Below are positions 6,685-15,590 of a DNA stretch of 57,109 bases, piece after piece. This DNA is from Bacillota bacterium (lineage in GTDB: Bacteria > Bacillota > Limnochordia > Darwinibacteriales > Darwinibacteriaceae), in the NCBI GenBank assembly GCA_029776155.1, contig JAKOTU010000095.1:1-57109 (forward strand), given 5' to 3'. The notes under the pieces were generated by a model, which was given only the letters and a program-made list of their open reading frames with translations, ran no database searches and was not told the origin of the DNA. The translations under genes and the position numbers were made by a program. Numbering within the stretch: the first letter of the stretch is position 1; the number at the start of each line of letters is the position of its first letter.

Positions 6685-7449
6685 TTGGACAGCATTTACA
6701 GCTTCCCCCACTACTATGAAATAGCCTTTTCTTACCGCGATATCCCCAAGGAAGTGGATACCATGGAAGAAGCCATGGCCCGCTACTCCAAAATCCCGGT
6801 GAAGACCGTGCTGGAGCTCGCCTGCGGCAACGGTCCCCACATGCTGGAGTTCCTGGCCCGGGGCTATGAGTACTGGGGACTGGATTTGAATCCCACCATG
6901 CTTGAGTATGCCCAGGAAAAGGCGGCGGCGAAGGGTTTCGCCCCCAAGTTTTATCTGGCTGATCTAGCCGACTTCCGCCTGGATGGGCCTGCAGACTTCC
7001 TGTACATTATGATGGGCTCTTTGTATGTGGAAAACACAGAAAAGCTCCTCAGCCACTTTGCCTCGGCCCAGGCAGGCCTCAAGCCCGGCGGTCTGTACTT
7101 CCTCGATTGGTGCATCGATTTCGAGCCCCTGAGCAACAACTTCGATCAGTGGGTGATGCGCCGGGATGGGATTACCGTGACCACCCGCTACACTACCCGG
7201 CTGCACAATGCCCCTGAGCAGCTCTACGAAGAGAACATTTTGTTCACCATTAAGGATCGGGGCCAGGAGCATAACTTGCTCCACAAAGGGCTCAGGCGGG
7301 CCATCTTCCCCCAGGAGTTCATCCTGGCCGCCACCAAACTGCACCAGTTTGAGTTCCTGGGCTGGTGGAACGATTGGGACCTCCAGGCACCCCTGGGAGA
7401 AGGAAGGGGCGAAATAGTCCGCCCCATTACCATTCTCAGGCGCCTCTAG
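6685..7449 (+). CDS. Class I SAM-dependent methyltransferase
   Basis: Cytosolic methyltransferase of unknown substrate. The Rossmann SAM-binding motif I is VLELACGNGPHMLEFL, with the acidic end of strand 2 in YWGLDLNPTML, and a third motif LADLADFRL. The C-terminal half is rich in aromatic residues. I prefer TTG at 6685 (ribosome site AAAGGTGA 5 bases upstream) over ATG 6643, which has no site and abuts the msrA start codon; the product is then 254 residues beginning MDSIYSFPHYYEIAF. It overlaps the convergent alcohol dehydrogenase by 4 bases. Substrate cannot be told from sequence. Confidence 0.8.
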   Translation: MDSIYSFPHYYEIAFSYRDIPKEVDTMEEAMARYSKIPVKTVLELACGNGPHMLEFLARGYEYWGLDLNPTMLEYAQEKAAAKGFAPKFYLADLADFRLDGPADFLYIMMGSLYVENTEKLLSHFASAQAGLKPGGLYFLDWCIDFEPLSNNFDQWVMRRDGITVTTRYTTRLHNAPEQLYEENILFTIKDRGQEHNLLHKGLRRAIFPQEFILAATKLHQFEFLGWWNDWDLQAPLGEGRGEIVRPITILRRL

Positions 7450-8612
7450 CTGTTACAGAGCTCGTAGATGGCCAGCACATCCCCTTTGTACAGGGGCACC
7501 AGGCTGCCCTGGGGGCCATCAGCTGTAGCCTTTTCCGCCATCTCCTCGAAACGGTCGGCGGGGATGCCCGCTTCCTTCAAACGCACGGGCAGGCCGATGC
7601 TGCGGAAGAACTCTTCTAGGCGTCGGATGCCCTCCAGGATGGTCCGCTCCGGATTGCAGAAGTCCTGTTCCACCTGGAAGACCCGCACCGCAAACTGCAC
7701 AAAGCGGCTGGGGTTATGCTTGTAGACATACTTCATCCAGGCGGGGAACACGATAGCCAGCCCCGCTCCGTGGGCAATGTCGTAGATCCCACTCAGCTCA
7801 TGTTCAATATTGTGGGAAGCCCAATCCTCTTCCCGGCCCATGCCCAAGAGGCCGTTGTGGGCAATGGTGCTGGCCCACATGAGGTTGGCCCTGGCGCCGT
7901 AGTTCTCGGGCTCAGCGATGGCCCGGGGAGCTTCCTGGATGATGCTGCGCAGGGCAGCCTCGCAGAGGTGATCGCTAAAACCCACTTCAGGCTCGTTGGT
8001 GAAGTAACGCTCCATAATGTGGGCCATCATATCCGCTACCCCGCAGGCAGTCTGGTAGGGCGGCAGGCTGTAGGTGAGCTCCGGGTTGAGTAAAGCGAAC
8101 TTGGGACGCATGATCACAGAGCCGTAGGGCCGCTTCAGCCAGCCATCTTCATTGGTGATCACCGAGCCGGTGCTGGACTCGCTGCCCGCGGCGGGGATGG
8201 TGAGCACAACGCCCACGGGCAAGGTTTCTTGGGCCTCAGCTTTGCCCATAAAGAAATCCCACACATCGCCTTGGCAGGGCACTCCGATGCCGATGGCCTT
8301 GGCGGAGTCGATGACGCTCCCGCCGCCCACAGCCAAAATCAGGTCCACCTTTTCCCGGCGGGCCAGCTCAATGCCTTCCCGTACCAGACTCAGCCTGGGA
8401 TTGGGCTGCACGCCCCCCAGTTCCACTATCTCTAGACCCGCATCCTTAAGGTACTTCTCCACCCTCTCCTTCAGTCCCGAACGTACGATATGCCCGCCGC
8501 CGTAGTGCAGCAGCACTTTGCGGCCATACTGGGCCGCCTCCCGGCCCACCTTCTCTTCCGCGCCTTTGCCGAAGATGATCTTCGTGGTGTTGGAAAATGT
8601 GAAATTGCGCAT
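7446..8612 (-). CDS. Iron-containing alcohol dehydrogenase (butanol dehydrogenase/YqhD type)
   Basis: NAD(P)H-dependent aldehyde/alcohol oxidoreductase of the Fe-ADH (type III) family, 388 residues. It shows the nucleotide-binding GGGSVIDSAKAI, the family block around DMMAHIMERYF, and the metal-ligand region HNIEHELSGIYDIAHGAGLAIVFPAWMKY with the expected histidines. The start MRNFTFSNTT at 8612 has AGGAGGAG 9 bases upstream; the open frame continues 107 codons further upstream into the GH130 gene but is not coding there. It lies 11 bases downstream of the GH130 gene, so the two probably share a transcript. Likely role is aldehyde reduction in fermentation. Confidence 0.92.
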   Translation of the reverse strand: MRNFTFSNTTKIIFGKGAEEKVGREAAQYGRKVLLHYGGGHIVRSGLKERVEKYLKDAGLEIVELGGVQPNPRLSLVREGIELARREKVDLILAVGGGSVIDSAKAIGIGVPCQGDVWDFFMGKAEAQETLPVGVVLTIPAAGSESSTGSVITNEDGWLKRPYGSVIMRPKFALLNPELTYSLPPYQTACGVADMMAHIMERYFTNEPEVGFSDHLCEAALRSIIQEAPRAIAEPENYGARANLMWASTIAHNGLLGMGREEDWASHNIEHELSGIYDIAHGAGLAIVFPAWMKYVYKHNPSRFVQFAVRVFQVEQDFCNPERTILEGIRRLEEFFRSIGLPVRLKEAGIPADRFEEMAEKATADGPQGSLVPLYKGDVLAIYELCNS

Positions 8613-8623
8613 GTTCTCTCCTC

Positions 8624-9607
8624 CTAAACTATGGAATGATCTTGGACAAACTGCACCAGTTCCTGTACATAACCGAAGGCTACAGCCACCACTGTATCCG
8701 CGCCCCCGTAGTAAAGGGCCAGCCGGCCTGTGGCGCTGTCTATCAAAGCAGCACAGGGGAATACCACGTTGGGCACATCCCCCACGCACTCGTAGTAGGT
8801 CTGGGGGGCGATAATGTAAGGTTTTGCCCGGGCGATTACTTTCCAGGGCTGGTCCAGATCCAAAAGGGCCGCCCCGGCGCTGTACACAAACCCGTTGCAG
8901 GACGTGAGCACGCCGTGGTAGATGAGCAGCCACCCCTCCGAGGTTTCAATGGGCACAGGCCCTGCCCCGATTTTTGTCGACTGCCAGCCCTCGGTGGTGC
9001 CCATGACAAAGCGGTGCTTGCCCCAGTAGGTCAGATCGGGGCTCTCGCTGTAGAAAATGTCCCCAAAGGGAGTATGCCCGTTGTCGCTGGGTCTGGAGAG
9101 CATGGCGTAGTTCTTCCCTATCTTGCGGGGAAAGAGCACTCCGTTGCGGTTGAAGGGCAGAAAGGCATTTTCCAGCTGATGGAACTGCTCAAAATCATGG
9201 GTGTAGGCTACTCCGATAGTGGGTCCGTGGTACCAATTGCACCAAGTGACATAAAAGCGGTCCTCAAGCCAGGTCACCCGGGGATCGTAACCGTAGACAA
9301 ACCTGGCGATTTCTCCGTTCTCGCAGATGAAGGCTATGGGGTCATCTTCCAGCTCCCAAGCCAGGCCATCTCGGCTCCGGCCCGCATGCAGCCGCATCTC
9401 CCGGGCTTTGTTGTCCACCCGGAACACCCCCCGGAACTCCCCCTGATAGGGCACTACTGCACTGTTGAAGATACTGTTGGCACAGGGGATGAGATCCCGT
9501 GGGATGACAGGATTCTGCGAGTACCGCCAAAGAACAGCTGAACTGCCTGGGGGCCGCTCCTCCCAGGGCAGGTTGGGCACCTCAGGGCCCGCAATCTTCA
9601 GTGCCAC
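8624..9607 (-). CDS. GH130-family beta-mannoside phosphorylase
   Basis: Glycoside phosphorylase fold (five-bladed beta-propeller), expected to phosphorolyse beta-mannosides and release mannose-1-phosphate. Family features include [23 protein letters not shown] near residues 46-68, the [16 protein letters not shown] block holding the catalytic Asp, the [23 protein letters not shown] segment, and [20 protein letters not shown]. 327 residues, no signal peptide, so an intracellular enzyme. Start is GTG at 9607. It precedes the iron alcohol dehydrogenase on the same strand. The precise linkage cut cannot be told. Confidence 0.88.
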   Translation of the reverse strand: MALKIAGPEVPNLPWEERPPGSSAVLWRYSQNPVIPRDLIPCANSIFNSAVVPYQGEFRGVFRVDNKAREMRLHAGRSRDGLAWELEDDPIAFICENGEIARFVYGYDPRVTWLEDRFYVTWCNWYHGPTIGVAYTHDFEQFHQLENAFLPFNRNGVLFPRKIGKNYAMLSRPSDNGHTPFGDIFYSESPDLTYWGKHRFVMGTTEGWQSTKIGAGPVPIETSEGWLLIYHGVLTSCNGFVYSAGAALLDLDQPWKVIARAKPYIIAPQTYYECVGDVPNVVFPCAALIDSATGRLALYYGGADTVVAVAFGYVQELVQFVQDHSIV

Positions 9608-9768
9608 GCCGACCCGCTCCCTTCTTCCTCAGGTTACCTTTCACTATTCTGGGTTGCCTTGCCCAATCCTCCAGGCTGTGCCAAAAATCACTTGCTGGCA
9701 GGGCTTTTCCTGGGGAAGGAATTCCCCAGGACATCTAGAATACCCCCGGAAAGGAGTGAGGAGCGGAT

Positions 9769-10185
9769 ATGTGGAAAGAGCACTACCGGATTGGTTCTGA
9801 ACTCATCGATTCTCAGCACAAGGAGCTCTTCGGCAGGGTGGCCAGCTTTATCCGGGCGGTCCAGGATGAAAGATCCTGGGAGGAGCGTTTGGAGGAAGTC
9901 CAGTCTACCCTGGAGTTCATGAAAGAGTATGTGGTCATCCATTTCCGGGATGAGGAGGCCCTGCAAAAAGAGGTGGGCTATCCCGGGCTGGAAAAACACA
10001 CTGCCATTCATGATGCCTTTCGCGAGGAAATCAGGGAGTTCGCCCTCCGGGTCGAACGGGAAGGTTTTGATGAAGAGAAAGTACAGGAGTTCGCCGCCAA
10101 GGTCATGACCTGGCTGATCATGCATGTGGGTAAAGAGGACCAAAGGATCGGCGAGTTTCTCCGATCACAAGGAGGTCAGCAATGA
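9769..10185 (+). CDS. Bacteriohemerythrin
   Basis: Small diiron O2-binding four-helix protein, 138 residues. The metal ligands are in place: the His of DSQHKELF, the HFRDEE motif (H and E), the His pair of EKHTAIHDAF, and H/D in LIMHVGKED. Ribosome site AAAGGAG is followed by ATG at 9769. The stop overlaps the ATG of the CheX gene (ATGA-type overlap), implying translational coupling and a joint role, probably oxygen sensing or delivery connected with motility control. Confidence 0.93.
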   Translation: MWKEHYRIGSELIDSQHKELFGRVASFIRAVQDERSWEERLEEVQSTLEFMKEYVVIHFRDEEALQKEVGYPGLEKHTAIHDAFREEIREFALRVEREGFDEEKVQEFAAKVMTWLIMHVGKEDQRIGEFLRSQGGQQ

Positions 10186-10655
10186 AGGTCGAGTACATAA
10201 ACCCATTCTACAAAGCCACCATAGACGTGTTCAGGATCATGCTGAACCTCGACGTGCAGCGGGGACAGCTCCGGGCGGTGGAGGAACTCTCACCGGTGAG
10301 CGAAGCCAATGTGGTCATCGGTGTAACCGGTGATCTCCGCGGTTCCCTGCTCTACAGTTTTCCCAAGGCCATGGCCCTGGAAATGGTGGCCATCATGGCG
10401 GGCATGCCCATGACCAAACTTGATGCTTTTGTCTGTTCAGCCCTGGGAGAAGTGGCCAACATCATCAGCGGCAATGCCATGACCCATCTAGCCAGCAACT
10501 CCCTGGCCTGCCAGATTTCACCACCCCAGGTGTTTGTGGGCACAGAAGGAACCCTGTCCATGGCTACAGAACAGGCTATTGTGGTGCCCCTGATTACCAA
10601 TATCGGCACCCTGGAAGTGAGCATCTCCCTCACCGGTGCCAACGAGCAGAAGTAG
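10182..10655 (+). CDS. cheX: CheX-type chemotaxis phosphatase
   Basis: Member of the CheC/CheX/FliY family that dephosphorylates CheY-P. The protein opens MKVEYINPFYKAT, like CheX of Thermotoga, and contains the E-x-x-N phosphatase motif in LGEVANIISGNAMT. 157 residues, full length, with GSLLYSFPKAMALEMVAIMAG in the central domain. It overlaps the bacteriohemerythrin stop by 4 bases. There are no other che genes nearby; the only other chemotaxis-like protein in the window is the Rossmann-MCP fusion at 47355. Confidence 0.85.
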   Translation: MKVEYINPFYKATIDVFRIMLNLDVQRGQLRAVEELSPVSEANVVIGVTGDLRGSLLYSFPKAMALEMVAIMAGMPMTKLDAFVCSALGEVANIISGNAMTHLASNSLACQISPPQVFVGTEGTLSMATEQAIVVPLITNIGTLEVSISLTGANEQK

Positions 10656-10671
10656 CGGAGTGGAAAAAAAG

Positions 10672-10709
10672 ACAAGCGCCGGACCTGACAGGTCTAGGCG
10701 CTTGTTTCA
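10672..10709. terminator. Terminator between cheX and the Lol-like operon
   Basis: Arms ACAAGCGCC and GGCGCTTGT with an inner GACCT/AGGTC helix, preceded by an A-run and followed by TTTCACTTT. It serves cheX and possibly the convergent barrel gene. Confidence 0.7.
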
Positions 10710-10711
10710 CT

Positions 10712-11989
10712 TTAGAAGGCGCCGCTGATGCTCAGGGAGGCAGTGACCGCCGCGGCCCTGCCCCGGCCGCCAAACTCCGTGCCAGGTGCGCCGAAGTTGG
10801 TGCTCAGACCCACGCTCGGTGAAAGCTTGCCCCAGGCGGGCAGGCGCAGGGTACCGCTGATCAAGCCGGAACTATCGGACAGATTGGTCAGCACAAAAAC
10901 GCTGGCGGAGAACTTGGAGCCGAGCAGCCTGTTCCACGAAAGGCTGCCGGCGAGATAGTGCCGGCCGCTGCCGGTTAAGGTCACTTTGCCCAGCTTGTCC
11001 CAGTTCAGCACAGGCGGCAGCTCTTGGTTCAACATGGCCAGGCGCACCTTTTTGATGGCTTCTTGATCCTCGTAGCCTTCTCCGTTGAAGTAATACTGCA
11101 GGATCCCCGAGAGATCTAAGCGTCCCCCACTGTCTTTGTAGCTGTACATGCCTCCCGCAGTGGCCCGCAAGAACGGGCCGTCCTTTTCCACGATTTCATA
11201 AACCGGGCCCCGGGGCTCCAAAAAGCCCCTCTCCGAACCCCAAACCAGCATGGCCTCGCCGAAAAAGCCCACCTTGCCGAAGGACGAAGACACGGAAGCC
11301 AACAGGCGGGGCAGTTCTTGTTGGTGGTAATAGCCGCCTAGGCTGAACTCGGTCTTGCCCACCACAAACTCCATCCGCGGGGCCAGGGCAATCCCTTCGG
11401 TTAGCTGTCCCTGATCCGCCAGGGCGTATAAGTAATAATTGCTGCTGCCTTGGGGGTAGTGCACTTTCAGGGCCAGGACACCCTGCCTTTCCCCTTCTTC
11501 ATCCAGGGCATCAAAGGCGCGGATGGTGCTGATGCTTGCGGGGACATTCTGCTTGCCCGCCCGGAAAAAGACCTGGTTCTTGGCGTTGAAATCCACAAAA
11601 AGCTCTTGCAGTTCTGCCTGCAGATGCCTATCCCGGGGAGGCGTGAGCGGCTCACTGAGGGCGTAGCTGATCCCCGCCTTGGCAAAGGCACGGAAATTGG
11701 GATCCGGCCTGGCATCCAGGAAAACCTGGGTGTTCAGTTCTGCGGAAACGCTGGTTTCCCCCCAGGCGCCTTCTAGGAAGGGGCGGGCCAGGAGGAACCC
11801 GAAGTCATAGCTGCCCCCCGCCTCCAGGCGGTCCCGGACCAAGAGGGCCTCTTCAGGGGGCAGGGCCCCTTCCGTGACCTCCAGCTCTACAAGGAGGTCC
11901 TCGCCAAAAAGGTCATCATAATCAAAGGCCCAGCTGGTTCCGGCCAGAACCAGCACCAACAGCATGCTGAGCAAGGCGGTCCTGCGCAT
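10712..11989 (-). CDS. Outer-membrane beta-barrel protein of the Lol-like operon
   Basis: A 425-residue exported protein with a signal peptide (MRRTALLSMLLVLVLAGTSWA) and then an acidic FDYDDLFGEDLLVELEV segment. From about residue 50 it is made of amphipathic strands with Gly/aromatic girdles, ending in ASLSISGAF with terminal Phe. This is the look of a TonB-independent barrel. Phrases such as FRAGKQNVP recall porin-like barrels. It is the last gene of the operon, 20 bases after the LolA-like protein, so the whole unit may export and place a lipoprotein or lipid in the outer membrane. No confident family assignment. Confidence 0.75.
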   Translation of the reverse strand: MRRTALLSMLLVLVLAGTSWAFDYDDLFGEDLLVELEVTEGALPPEEALLVRDRLEAGGSYDFGFLLARPFLEGAWGETSVSAELNTQVFLDARPDPNFRAFAKAGISYALSEPLTPPRDRHLQAELQELFVDFNAKNQVFFRAGKQNVPASISTIRAFDALDEEGERQGVLALKVHYPQGSSNYYLYALADQGQLTEGIALAPRMEFVVGKTEFSLGGYYHQQELPRLLASVSSSFGKVGFFGEAMLVWGSERGFLEPRGPVYEIVEKDGPFLRATAGGMYSYKDSGGRLDLSGILQYYFNGEGYEDQEAIKKVRLAMLNQELPPVLNWDKLGKVTLTGSGRHYLAGSLSWNRLLGSKFSASVFVLTNLSDSSGLISGTLRLPAWGKLSPSVGLSTNFGAPGTEFGGRGRAAAVTASLSISGAF

Positions 11990-12009
11990 GGCTTTCCTTC
12001 CCCTTTCCG

Positions 12010-12771
12010 CTAACGGTTTACCCGTTCGATATACGCCTTGGTAAAGACATGGTCAGGTATCTTAGCAGTGGAGATCTCACCCAGGCTCACCTGGGTTTTC
12101 TTCCCTTCCACCAGCTCATCGATGAAGATCATCTGCACGGGGATGACCGCTTCGCCTACCTTAGCATATTTGGGAAACAGAGCCGAGCGCATGAGCCTGC
12201 GGGTGAGGCTGTACTCCTCTGCTTTGAGCACCAGGTTGGTGTCCTTGGTCACCCAAATCCTGGCATAGGGAAAGGGAACCGTATCATCCACTGCCTTTAA
12301 ATCGATGATGTACACAGGAAAATTCCCCAGCGTGCCTTCGAAGTAGCCTTCCACTTCGTAGGAGGAGGCATAACTGGAGCTGCCGAAATCCGCATTGCGC
12401 ACGTCCGAGTCCTGGAAGGCCTCCTTGAGGGAGGTGTGGGCAAACTGCCTGCTGGATGGGTCGTAGAACCAAAGGTTATCTCCCTCCAAGAGATAACCCT
12501 GCCCCCGCTGGGTAACGGGCTCTTGAATCAACAGCAGGTAGCGCTCCCCATCATCACGGCGGAACTGCCTCACCACCAGCTTTTCAATGCCCGCCTCCGG
12601 ATCTTCCACGATTAACGTGAGCACAGCGGAAAAATCAGTGCCTGAAAAGCGGGACTGGGCATCGACTTTTTCCAGTATGGCCCGGATCTGCTCTAAATGA
12701 TCTGCCTGTACCGGCGCCGCCGCAACCACCAGGAGCACGGCAGCAGCCAACAGTAAGCATATTCTTCTCAT
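12010..12771 (-). CDS. LolA-like outer-membrane lipoprotein-sorting protein
   Basis: 253-residue periplasmic carrier-like protein of the COG2834 type. Signal peptide ends APVQA (residue 23). The family pattern is clear: QEPVTQRGQGYLLEGDNLW-F-YDPSSRQF..TSLKEAFQDSDVRNADF, followed by a C-terminal antiparallel-sheet region with YARIWVTKDTNLVLKAEEYS. In Gram-negative bacteria such proteins sit in an operon with FtsX-type permeases and move hydrophobic cargo to the outer membrane; the same arrangement is seen here. The cargo is unknown. It is not classical LolA, which is shorter. Confidence 0.85.
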   Translation of the reverse strand: MRRICLLLAAAVLLVVAAAPVQADHLEQIRAILEKVDAQSRFSGTDFSAVLTLIVEDPEAGIEKLVVRQFRRDDGERYLLLIQEPVTQRGQGYLLEGDNLWFYDPSSRQFAHTSLKEAFQDSDVRNADFGSSSYASSYEVEGYFEGTLGNFPVYIIDLKAVDDTVPFPYARIWVTKDTNLVLKAEEYSLTRRLMRSALFPKYAKVGEAVIPVQMIFIDELVEGKKTQVSLGEISTAKIPDHVFTKAYIERVNR

Positions 12772-12781
12772 GGCAACCTCC

Positions 12782-14107
12782 CTAAAAGTTAGAACTGAGC
12801 GCCTTCATGGGGGAAAGCTTAGCCGCGGCCCGGGCAGGCCAGTAAGCGGCAATGAGGCTGGTGAGCACAACCAAAACCATGTTCAGCACCACACTTTCCC
12901 CAGATAGCCGGAAGGTGATACGCCCCTGGTTCAGGAAAAACTGCAGTGAAGGGTCGGCCTTCAGCGGCCAGCTGCCCACTGCCAGAATGATCAAACCGGC
13001 TAGCGCCAAACCAGCGGCGCAGCCCACCAACCCCAACAGCACCGCTTCCCAGAGGAAGATGGACTGCACCTGCCTGCGGTGCATGCCAAAGGCCCGCATG
13101 GTGCCGATCTCTTTGGTGCGTTCAATCAGGATCATCCTAAAGGTGTTGGTAATCCCCACCATGGTCACCAGCAGCAGAATCAAAAAGATCACCAACCCCA
13201 CACGGTTCAACACCCCCACCGCCAGCTCCACAGGCTCCATAATCTGGTTGATGTTCAGCACCCGGTAGCGCGTTCCCTCCCAGGGGGCAAGGCGCTGGCG
13301 GGTGGCGGCGGGATCCAGAGGCATTCCCCCCACACTCACCGTAACTTGGGGCTCCTCTTCCTCCGGTTCTTCCCCGGGGCTGGCCAGCCCTTCCCTAAAG
13401 GCACGGGTGAACCCTTCCACAAAGGCCAGGTCAGTGAGGAATAAGTTGAGCATCTGGTACTCATCGGGCTCCAGGCCCAAAAGGCTGTTTAGGTAGGCCC
13501 TGCTCACATAGGCTGCAGACAGGCCAAACTGCTCCTGGTCCTCCACAAAGGCCACCACCAAAAGCTCGCCCACGTTGTGCTGACCGGTGAGGGTCTCCAG
13601 CCTGATCAAAATGGTCTCCCCCACCTCAACCCCTAGGCGTTCCGCGGCAGGCAGAGGCAGGATCACCGCGTTTTCCACGCTGAGCGCCTTTTCTAAAGAG
13701 CCCTCCGTTACCACTAGGCTTTTCAGCAGCTTATCTTCTTCCTGGAAGTCCACTCCGTAAACCAGGTGCATGGTCTGTTTCGAACCAAAGATCAGTGACG
13801 GCAGCGCCTGGCTCCTTTTGGTAAAGGCTTGAATACGGTGGGCGTGTTCGGTTAAGAGCTGGTCCAGGCGCTCATCGGGGCGGATTTTGGTGATCTGCTG
13901 GCCGCGCTCGTTGAACTCCCGTCCGGTGATGAACACATGGCCGCCCAAGGCATGGGCAAAATTCTCCCTAATATTCTCCACCAAGCCGCCGGTCAAAGCA
14001 TTGATGATGGTAATAACCAGCATCCCAAAGGCGATGGCGCCCGCGAGGAGAAAACTGCGCTTTTTCTGGCGGGAAATATTGCGGAATGCCACCTTCAGCG
14101 TGAACAT
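12782..14107 (-). CDS. FtsX/LolC-E-type ABC permease (second)
   Basis: Inner-membrane component of a MacB/LolCDE-type exporter, 441 residues. One N-terminal transmembrane helix (about residues 17-40), a large extracytoplasmic MacB-PCD domain of roughly 270 residues, and three C-terminal helices with the FtsX signature around ITNTFRMILIERTKEIGTMRAFGMHRRQV. The acidic stretch EEPEEEEPQ lies in the periplasmic domain. It starts 4 bases after the stop of the other permease and precedes the LolA-like gene by 10 bases. Confidence 0.9.
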   Translation of the reverse strand: MFTLKVAFRNISRQKKRSFLLAGAIAFGMLVITIINALTGGLVENIRENFAHALGGHVFITGREFNERGQQITKIRPDERLDQLLTEHAHRIQAFTKRSQALPSLIFGSKQTMHLVYGVDFQEEDKLLKSLVVTEGSLEKALSVENAVILPLPAAERLGVEVGETILIRLETLTGQHNVGELLVVAFVEDQEQFGLSAAYVSRAYLNSLLGLEPDEYQMLNLFLTDLAFVEGFTRAFREGLASPGEEPEEEEPQVTVSVGGMPLDPAATRQRLAPWEGTRYRVLNINQIMEPVELAVGVLNRVGLVIFLILLLVTMVGITNTFRMILIERTKEIGTMRAFGMHRRQVQSIFLWEAVLLGLVGCAAGLALAGLIILAVGSWPLKADPSLQFFLNQGRITFRLSGESVVLNMVLVVLTSLIAAYWPARAAAKLSPMKALSSNF

Positions 14108-14111
14108 GGGA

Positions 14112-15590
14112 TCACCTCGAGCTTTCCATGGCCTTAAGCGGCGAAGTCTTCATGACGATGGCGGTGGGATAGGCGCTGGAGACGGCGCCCACGGCTGCGA
14201 TCACCGCGAAGGAGAGCAAGACGGCAGACCAGCTCAATTCAGGCCGCAGCTCAGGCCCTCCGTAGATGATCTCGAAGAACACATTGGTGGCCTTCAACCC
14301 GATCCTGTTTAGAACCAGCAGAATCAGGCCCCCAGCGCCCACTCCCACCAGCCCGGAAAGGCCTGAAAGGAGCATGGTTTCTATGACAATCAGGCGGCGC
14401 ACAAAGCTTTTCTGGGCGCCAATGGCGCGCATTGTGCCAATCTCGCTCATGCGCTCCGTGACCGAGATCACCAGGGTGTTCATGATGATGATCACCGCCA
14501 CCACAGCGATGATCAGCACCACCGTGTTGAACACGCTTTTGATGCCATAGGACAGATCAGCTAGGGCGCCCGCCCCCTGCCGCCAGTCTCTGGTCTGGGC
14601 AGCAATGCCCTGCTCGGCAAAAAACCGGGCAAAATCCTTCTCTGCCTGTTTGAGGTATTTCTCATCACTCAGCCGCACCAGCAGGTACTGCCAAGCTCCC
14701 GTATCCTCGACCGCAGCCTGAACTTCCCCGCTTCCCTCCAGAACAGAGAACCAGAAATCCTCGTCGGCTGCAGGTTCTTCCACGCTCACCTCAGCAAACA
14801 GGGAATCGAGGGAACTGAAGATGCTCTCCGCATCGATCTGCCCTAAGAACTGCTGTTCTGCGCTGGAAAGCTCCGCTGGGTCAGCGTAACCCACCACCAT
14901 ACCAGCCAGATCCCGCACATTGGAGACATCCATGAGGGAAACCATATCCAGCTGCACGTTGGACTGCTTGAAGCGGAACAGGCCTGTGATCTCCACCTCC
15001 CGAATACGCATGCCCGTATGGGTGCTCACAGAGGTAAACAGGAGTTTGTCTCCTGGACGGAAGGTGAAACCGACCTGCTGTTCTAGAAGCTCGGCCACCG
15101 CCTTGTTGAGGAGCACGCCCTGCTGACCCGGTTCCCAGAAACCCCCTTCCAGGATCTCCACATTGTCAGGGAACATGGCCTGGTATTGCTCAGGAATGAT
15201 GCCGAAAAGCTGGGTGGCTCCTAAGGTGGTCTCGCCCCTGGAAACCACCGCGGTTGCGGAAACCTGGGGATTGAGCGCGGCAACATAGGGCAGCGAACTG
15301 GCGAACTCCACAATAGCCGCGTAATCAGGAATCCTTGGCACGGGCTGCTCTATGGCGGTAACATCCTGAAAACCGAACAAGGTCAAGTTGCCCTTGGTTT
15401 TGCCGGTGATCATCAGATGACCTGTGTAGTTTTTAATGTAATAGCGCTCGATGCCCTTGGCGGCCGTATCCATGAAAGAGTTGCCCACCACCAAAACCAT
15501 TATGCCGATGGCCATGATCAACCCGATGATGGTGGTCTTCACCTTATGCTGGCGCACGTTGCGCCAGGCGATGGTCAGCAGGATCCTCAT
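14112..15590 (-). CDS. FtsX/LolC-E-type ABC permease (first)
   Basis: 492-residue partner of the following permease. N-terminal helix near residues 17-40, a longer MacB-like periplasmic domain, then three C-terminal helices with VISVTERMSEIGTMRAIGAQKSFVRRLIVIE, the coupling-helix block shared with LolC/LolE. Its start overlaps the stop of the ATPase gene by 4 bases, so ATPase, permease 1 and permease 2 are translationally coupled and probably form a heterodimeric transporter. Confidence 0.9.
   Translation of the reverse strand: MRILLTIAWRNVRQHKVKTTIIGLIMAIGIMVLVVGNSFMDTAAKGIERYYIKNYTGHLMITGKTKGNLTLFGFQDVTAIEQPVPRIPDYAAIVEFASSLPYVAALNPQVSATAVVSRGETTLGATQLFGIIPEQYQAMFPDNVEILEGGFWEPGQQGVLLNKAVAELLEQQVGFTFRPGDKLLFTSVSTHTGMRIREVEITGLFRFKQSNVQLDMVSLMDVSNVRDLAGMVVGYADPAELSSAEQQFLGQIDAESIFSSLDSLFAEVSVEEPAADEDFWFSVLEGSGEVQAAVEDTGAWQYLLVRLSDEKYLKQAEKDFARFFAEQGIAAQTRDWRQGAGALADLSYGIKSVFNTVVLIIAVVAVIIIMNTLVISVTERMSEIGTMRAIGAQKSFVRRLIVIETMLLSGLSGLVGVGAGGLILLVLNRIGLKATNVFFEIIYGGPELRPELSWSAVLLSFAVIAAVGAVSSAYPTAIVMKTSPLKAMESSR

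Noticed and set aside
7446..8933. Long open frame giving the alcohol dehydrogenase a 107-residue N-terminal extension
   Set aside because: The extension overlaps the GH130 coding region, is Arg/Cys-rich nonsense, and a good ribosome site precedes the internal ATG at 8612.
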